A stretch of DNA of 64,000 nucleotides from assembly GCA_963744575.1 (NCBI GenBank), contig CAVUUF010000023.1, positions 110,064 to 174,063 of the forward strand, read 5' to 3'. The stretch is from Palsa-504 sp963744575. Lineage in GTDB: Bacteria; Actinomycetota; Actinomycetes; Streptosporangiales; Streptosporangiaceae. Position 1 is the stretch's first letter; every line of letters begins with the position of its first letter. This document shows, piece after piece, positions 61,156 to 64,000 of this stretch. The translations under genes were made by a program, and so were the position numbers. Below the pieces are notes generated by a model. The model was not told the origin of the DNA and did not search any database. It was given only the letters and a program-made list of their open reading frames with translations.

Positions 61156-61899
61156 GCCTTGTCGTCGTTGGGCAGCACCCAGCGGGCGACGTCGTCGGTG
61201 TCGCTACGGGCGGTCTGCTCGCCCCAGGGGCGGGCGAGCCGGCCCTTGGCCAGCGGGCTCCATGGGATCGATCCGACGCCCTGGTCGGCGAGCAGGCCGA
61301 ACATCTCGCGCTCTTCCTCGCGCTGCATGAGGCTGTACTGGTTCTGCATCGAGACGAACCTGGTCCAGCCGTGGAGGTCGGCGGTGTACTGCAACTTGGA
61401 GAACTGCCAGGCCCATATGGACGAGGCGCCGAGGTAGCGGACCTTGCCGGCCTTGACCATGTCGTGCAGGGCCTCCATGGTCTCCTCGACCGGGGTAGCC
61501 GGGTCGAAGCGGCGGATCTGATACAGGTCCACGCAGTCGGTGCCCAGCCTGCGCAGGGAATCGTCGAGCTGCTTGACGATCGCGCGCCGGGACAGGCCCG
61601 AGCCGCCGGGGCCGTCGTGCATCTTGAAGAACACCTTGGTCGCCAGGACGACGTCCTCGCGACGGGTGTAGGCGCGGATGGCCCGGCCGACGATCTCCTC
61701 TGAGGTGCCGTAGCCGTAGGCGTTGGCGGTGTCCCAGAACGTAATGCCGAGCTCAAACGGCCTGGCGGAACAGCGGCTCGGCCGCCTTGTCGTCGAGCGC
61801 CCACTGGTTGAAGCCGCGTGAGGTGTCGCCGAAGCTCATGCAGCCCAGTGCGATGCGGCTGATCTTCAGTCCGGAGCTGCCTAGTGTCGTGTACTGCAT
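61152..61899 (-). pseudogene. aldo/keto reductase with one-base insertion and lost C terminus
   Basis: ATG 61899 (AAAGGAAC before it) starts QYTTLGSSGLKISRIALGCM, then FNQWALDDKAAEPLFRQAV. At about 61757 GTTTGAG has one extra T compared with the expected GTTGAG and creates TGA. The other frame goes on ELGITFWDTANAYGYGTSEE with Asp and Tyr of the active site, LATKVFFKM, DLYQIRRFDPATPVEE and SIPWSPLAKGRLARPWG. It stops at PNDDKA near 61152, before the NADP-binding C-terminal helices, at the recombinase junction. The His normally found in DLYQIHR is Arg. Confidence 0.8.
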
Positions 61900-61927
61900 C
61901 GCAGTTCCTTTCGCTGCTAGCGCCAGG

Positions 61928-62323
61928 TCAGCTGGCGTCCTGCGGGACGAGGCGCAGCGTCACGGGCATGGCGTGCGCGCCGGTGACGGTCCCGACGATC
62001 TGCGGGCCGTAGCCGTCGTACTTGGCGTGGTAGGCGGCGTCGACAGCCGCCTGTGTGGCTGCGTCGAGTTCGCTGACGGGGGTGAAGGTGACGTCGCGTT
62101 CGATGCCGCCGGCGCGGATGCGCCCGGAGCCGCGGGCGGTGGCGCGGCGGAACCACGGATTGTCAGCGCCGTAGGCCGAGCGGACATACAGGTGGTCGCC
62201 GGCCCGGACGGTCCAGATGGTGACGTAGGGCCGCAGCGACCCGTCATCGCGGCGGGTGGCGATCTGCAGCTCGGTCGCGGCGCCGACGCGGCGGAGTTCG
62301 TCGTCGGTCCAGGTAGCGCTCAT
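61928..62323 (-). CDS. DUF2255-family protein
   Basis: A 131-residue protein of the split-barrel-like DUF2255 family: WTDDELRRVGAATELQIATR, DHLYVRSAYGADNPWFRRAT and GRIRAGGIERDVTFTPVSEL. It is of the sort that binds flavin or F420-like cofactors; function unknown. GGAGG lies seven bases before ATG 62323, and the ATG overlaps the preceding stop (ATGA), so it forms an operon with the CMD gene. Confidence 0.82.
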   Translation of the reverse strand: MSATWTDDELRRVGAATELQIATRRDDGSLRPYVTIWTVRAGDHLYVRSAYGADNPWFRRATARGSGRIRAGGIERDVTFTPVSELDAATQAAVDAAYHAKYDGYGPQIVGTVTGAHAMPVTLRLVPQDAS

Positions 62324-62646
62324 TGGTCGCCTCCGCCGGTGAACAGTTCCCGGGCCAAGGTGATCGCGGACATGGCGCGTGGCCATCCGGCGTAGAACGC
62401 GAGATGGATGATCATCTCTTTCAGCTCGGTCTCGCTGAGCCCGTTCTGCCGGGCCCGGCCCAGGTGGCCCCGCAGCTGCTCGATGCTGCCGTTGGTGACC
62501 AGCGCAGCGCAGGTGACAAGGCTGCGGTCACGCGGGCTGAGTTCGGGCCTGGCCCAGACGTCACCGAAGAGCACATCGTCGGTGAGTTCCACGAGCTTCG
62601 GGGCGAAATCCCCGATCATCCGCTGGGCCGGAGTCTGGTCGGTCAT
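62320..62646 (-). CDS. carboxymuconolactone decarboxylase-family protein
   Basis: A 108-residue PcaC/CMD-family protein: LSPRDRSLVTCAALVTNGSI, LRGHLGRARQNGLSETELKE and MIIHLAFYAGWPRAMSAI, with the conserved His of GHLG. The family decarboxylates 4-carboxymuconolactone or serves as redox helper. GAAAGGAAC precedes ATG 62646. First gene of a two-gene operon with DUF2255; the broken aldo/keto reductase follows on the same strand, so the three may once have formed one transcription unit. Confidence 0.87.
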   Translation of the reverse strand: MTDQTPAQRMIGDFAPKLVELTDDVLFGDVWARPELSPRDRSLVTCAALVTNGSIEQLRGHLGRARQNGLSETELKEMIIHLAFYAGWPRAMSAITLARELFTGGGDQ

Positions 62647-62702
62647 CACGGTTCCTTTCTGATGTCTGCGTGCGGTCCTGCCGGGATGTCAGGCGCTGGT
62701 CA

Positions 62703-63168
62703 TTATCCGTGCTGGCTCGCGCATGGTGCCCGCGGCTCGGGCTGCGGCGCTGCCGGTCGCGGACTACGGCTGCGCAGGTGCGCCGGCAAGATCAGGCCGA
62801 GCACGGCCAGCAGGCTGGCGGCGAGCAGGACGGTCCCGGCAGCCAGCGCCGTATGAACGTGTGCCGTCAGGACGCCGGCGGCCAAGGTCAGCCCGTGTCC
62901 GGAGCTGGCCGACACGGCGACGAGCACGCTGAGAAGCGCCATCCCGAGCTGGTGAAACGTGTTCACCAGCCCGGACGCCGCGCCTGCGTCCCTGGCTCCG
63001 ATGCCTGCGATCCCGGCCGAGGTCAGCGGGGCGAACGCCAGCCCCTGGCCCGCGCCGATGAGGACCATCGCTGACAAGGATGATCGCCAGAATCGCCGTC
63101 ATGTGGCGGACGCCAGTCTTCACAGCCGGGCTCGCAGAGTTGGCATTGGAAGCAGTGGAGATGCTCAC
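62703..63168 (-). pseudogene. MFS transporter reduced to its two ends
   Basis: GTG 63168 starts SISTASNANSASPAVKTGVR then HMTAILAIILVS, the start of a DHA2 MFS protein. At about 63075 the frame changes and continues AMVLIGAGQGLAFAPLTSAG, LVNTFHQLGMALLSVLVAVS and the final helices to the stop at 62703. About 300 residues (helices 1-10 of the usual 14) are missing. It is divergent from the XRE regulator that follows. Confidence 0.75.
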
Positions 63169-63269
63169 GTCGTCCAGTTAAGGCGCTGAGCTGCATCTGT
63201 GGGAGTGACTGCTCTTCCAGGTAATGCCAGAACCTCCCTCACGGGAGACAGCGCGCCTACCGTGGAGGC

Positions 63270-64000
63270 ATGGACAACCGACCCCAGGTCCGCGAGTTCC
63301 TCATCTCGCGGCGCGAGCGGATCTCACCCGCGCAGGCGGGGCTGCCTGCCTACGGGGGAAGCAACCGCCGGGTCAAGGGACTGCGGCGCGAGGAGGTCGC
63401 GCTGCTCGCCGGGGTGAGCATCGATTACTACGTCCGCATGGAACGCGGGAACCTGACCGGCGCGTCCGACGCTGTCCTCGATGGAATCGCCAGTGCGCTG
63501 CAGCTGGACGAGGCCGAGCGTGCCCACCTGTTCGACTTGGCGCGCGCTGCTCAGCCCGCACCGCCGCGGCAGCGGCGCAGGAAGACGTCCGGCGTCACGG
63601 ACGGTATCCAGCAGATCCTCGATGCCACCACCGACGCACCTGCCTGGGTGCGCAACGCCCGGCACGACATGCTCGCCGCCAACCGCCTCGCCCGTGCTCT
63701 TTACGCTCCGGTTCTCGCCGACCCGCGCAGGCCCGCCAACAATGCCCGCTTCGTTTACCTCGATCCCGCCGCACGCGAGTTTTTCGCCGACTGGGAGCGC
63801 GCCGCTGATGACATCGCCGCCATGCTCCGATCCGAGGCAGGCGGCAACCCCCACGACAAGCAGCTCGTCGAGCTGATCGGCGAGCTGTCCACTCGCAGCG
63901 AGGAGTTCCGCAGCCGGTGGGCCGCCCACAATGTCCGCTTTCACCGGACAGGCCGCAAATGCATCCACCATCCCGTCGTCGGCACCCTCGACCTCAACTT
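63270..64000 (+). CDS. XRE-family regulator with MmyB-like domain (runs off the window)
   Basis: From ATG 63270 the frame is open to the window end (243 codons). An XRE helix-turn-helix (RRVKGLRREEVALLAGVSID, YYVRMERGNLTGASDAVLDG) is followed by an MmyB-like ligand domain (DAPAWVRNARHDMLAANRLA, EFFADWERAADDIAAMLRSE, RKCIHHPVVGTLDLN). Full proteins have 260-290 residues, so perhaps 20-40 are missing at the edge. GGAGG is only one base from the ATG, so a leaderless start is possible. It is divergent from the MFS remnant and lies before the CMD/DUF2255 operon; in relatives such regulators control adjacent oxidoreductases. Confidence 0.88.
   Translation, partial: MDNRPQVREFLISRRERISPAQAGLPAYGGSNRRVKGLRREEVALLAGVSIDYYVRMERGNLTGASDAVLDGIASALQLDEAERAHLFDLARAAQPAPPRQRRRKTSGVTDGIQQILDATTDAPAWVRNARHDMLAANRLARALYAPVLADPRRPANNARFVYLDPAAREFFADWERAADDIAAMLRSEAGGNPHDKQLVELIGELSTRSEEFRSRWAAHNVRFHRTGRKCIHHPVVGTLDLN

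Noticed and set aside
1..64000. tRNA, rRNA, tmRNA or riboswitch
   Set aside because: No cloverleaf, GTTCGA-type T-loop in a proper context, or recognisable leader structure was found by eye; a covariance search could still find one.

Overview
The window is very GC-rich, with GTG starts, short overlapping operons, near-leaderless promoters and families typical of soil actinomycetes (DUF1707, PF03640 repeats, SigG-type sigma factor, PadR plus membrane-protein pairs, large LuxR ATPase regulators, FUSC exporters, Tat-exported serine hydrolase). It is best read as chromosomal accessory DNA of an Actinomycetota member, perhaps Streptosporangiales-like; the order is an inference from family flavour. 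No rRNA, tRNA or CRISPR array was seen.

Layout. 0-5 kb: the tail of a GH2 beta-galactosidase, a membrane protein with a PF03640 tail, a quinone oxidoreductase, a DUF445 protein and a cysteinyl-tRNA-synthetase-like protein without its catalytic signatures. 5-7 kb: a VapBC toxin-antitoxin pair and the ruins of a hydrogenase-related complex. 7-16 kb: NlpC/P60 hydrolase, lipid kinase, a carboxymuconolactone-decarboxylase-like operon, nitroreductase, GH26-like hydrolase, PhyH dioxygenase and a SnoaL/sigma factor pair. 16-24 kb: small stress-type proteins (GYD, DUF1707, STAS, ChaB) among deletion-scarred genes. 24.9-27.8 kb: the nickel-pincer cofactor genes larE, larB and larC. 28-35 kb: an aldo/keto reductase, a dense graveyard of LuxR, MFS, MBL and SDR fragments, a second toxin-antitoxin pair and an SDR. 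34.5-45 kb: FUSC exporter, MarR (OhrR-like) plus truncated haemoglobin operon, DUF302, an orphan ParA and an unknown 397-residue protein. 45-49 kb: a broken sugar ABC transporter and GH2 gene beside an intact LacI regulator. 49-60 kb: serine hydrolase, a 1292-residue beta-propeller protein and a four-gene PadR/membrane-protein operon. 60-64 kb: a serine recombinase remnant, a frameshifted aldo/keto reductase, a DUF2255/CMD pair, an MFS remnant and an XRE/MmyB regulator that runs off the end.

The main theme is gene decay. About thirty loci are broken, and many share one style: the start (often with its ribosome site) and the last residues survive while the middle is gone, sometimes in frame. 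Others meet a neighbour at a blunt junction that truncates both genes. At least seven further genes carry one-base indels or a single nonsense codon. This suggests deletion by end joining in a relaxed accessory region; assembly or base-calling error must be excluded for the one-base cases.

Intact functional units are larEBC (cofactor for LarA-type racemases; no larA is in the window), MarR-trHb (peroxide or nitric-oxide type stress), VapBC, the second toxin-antitoxin pair, the SigG-like factor, and the PadR operon with a 64-residue peptide ending in GGCGGG.
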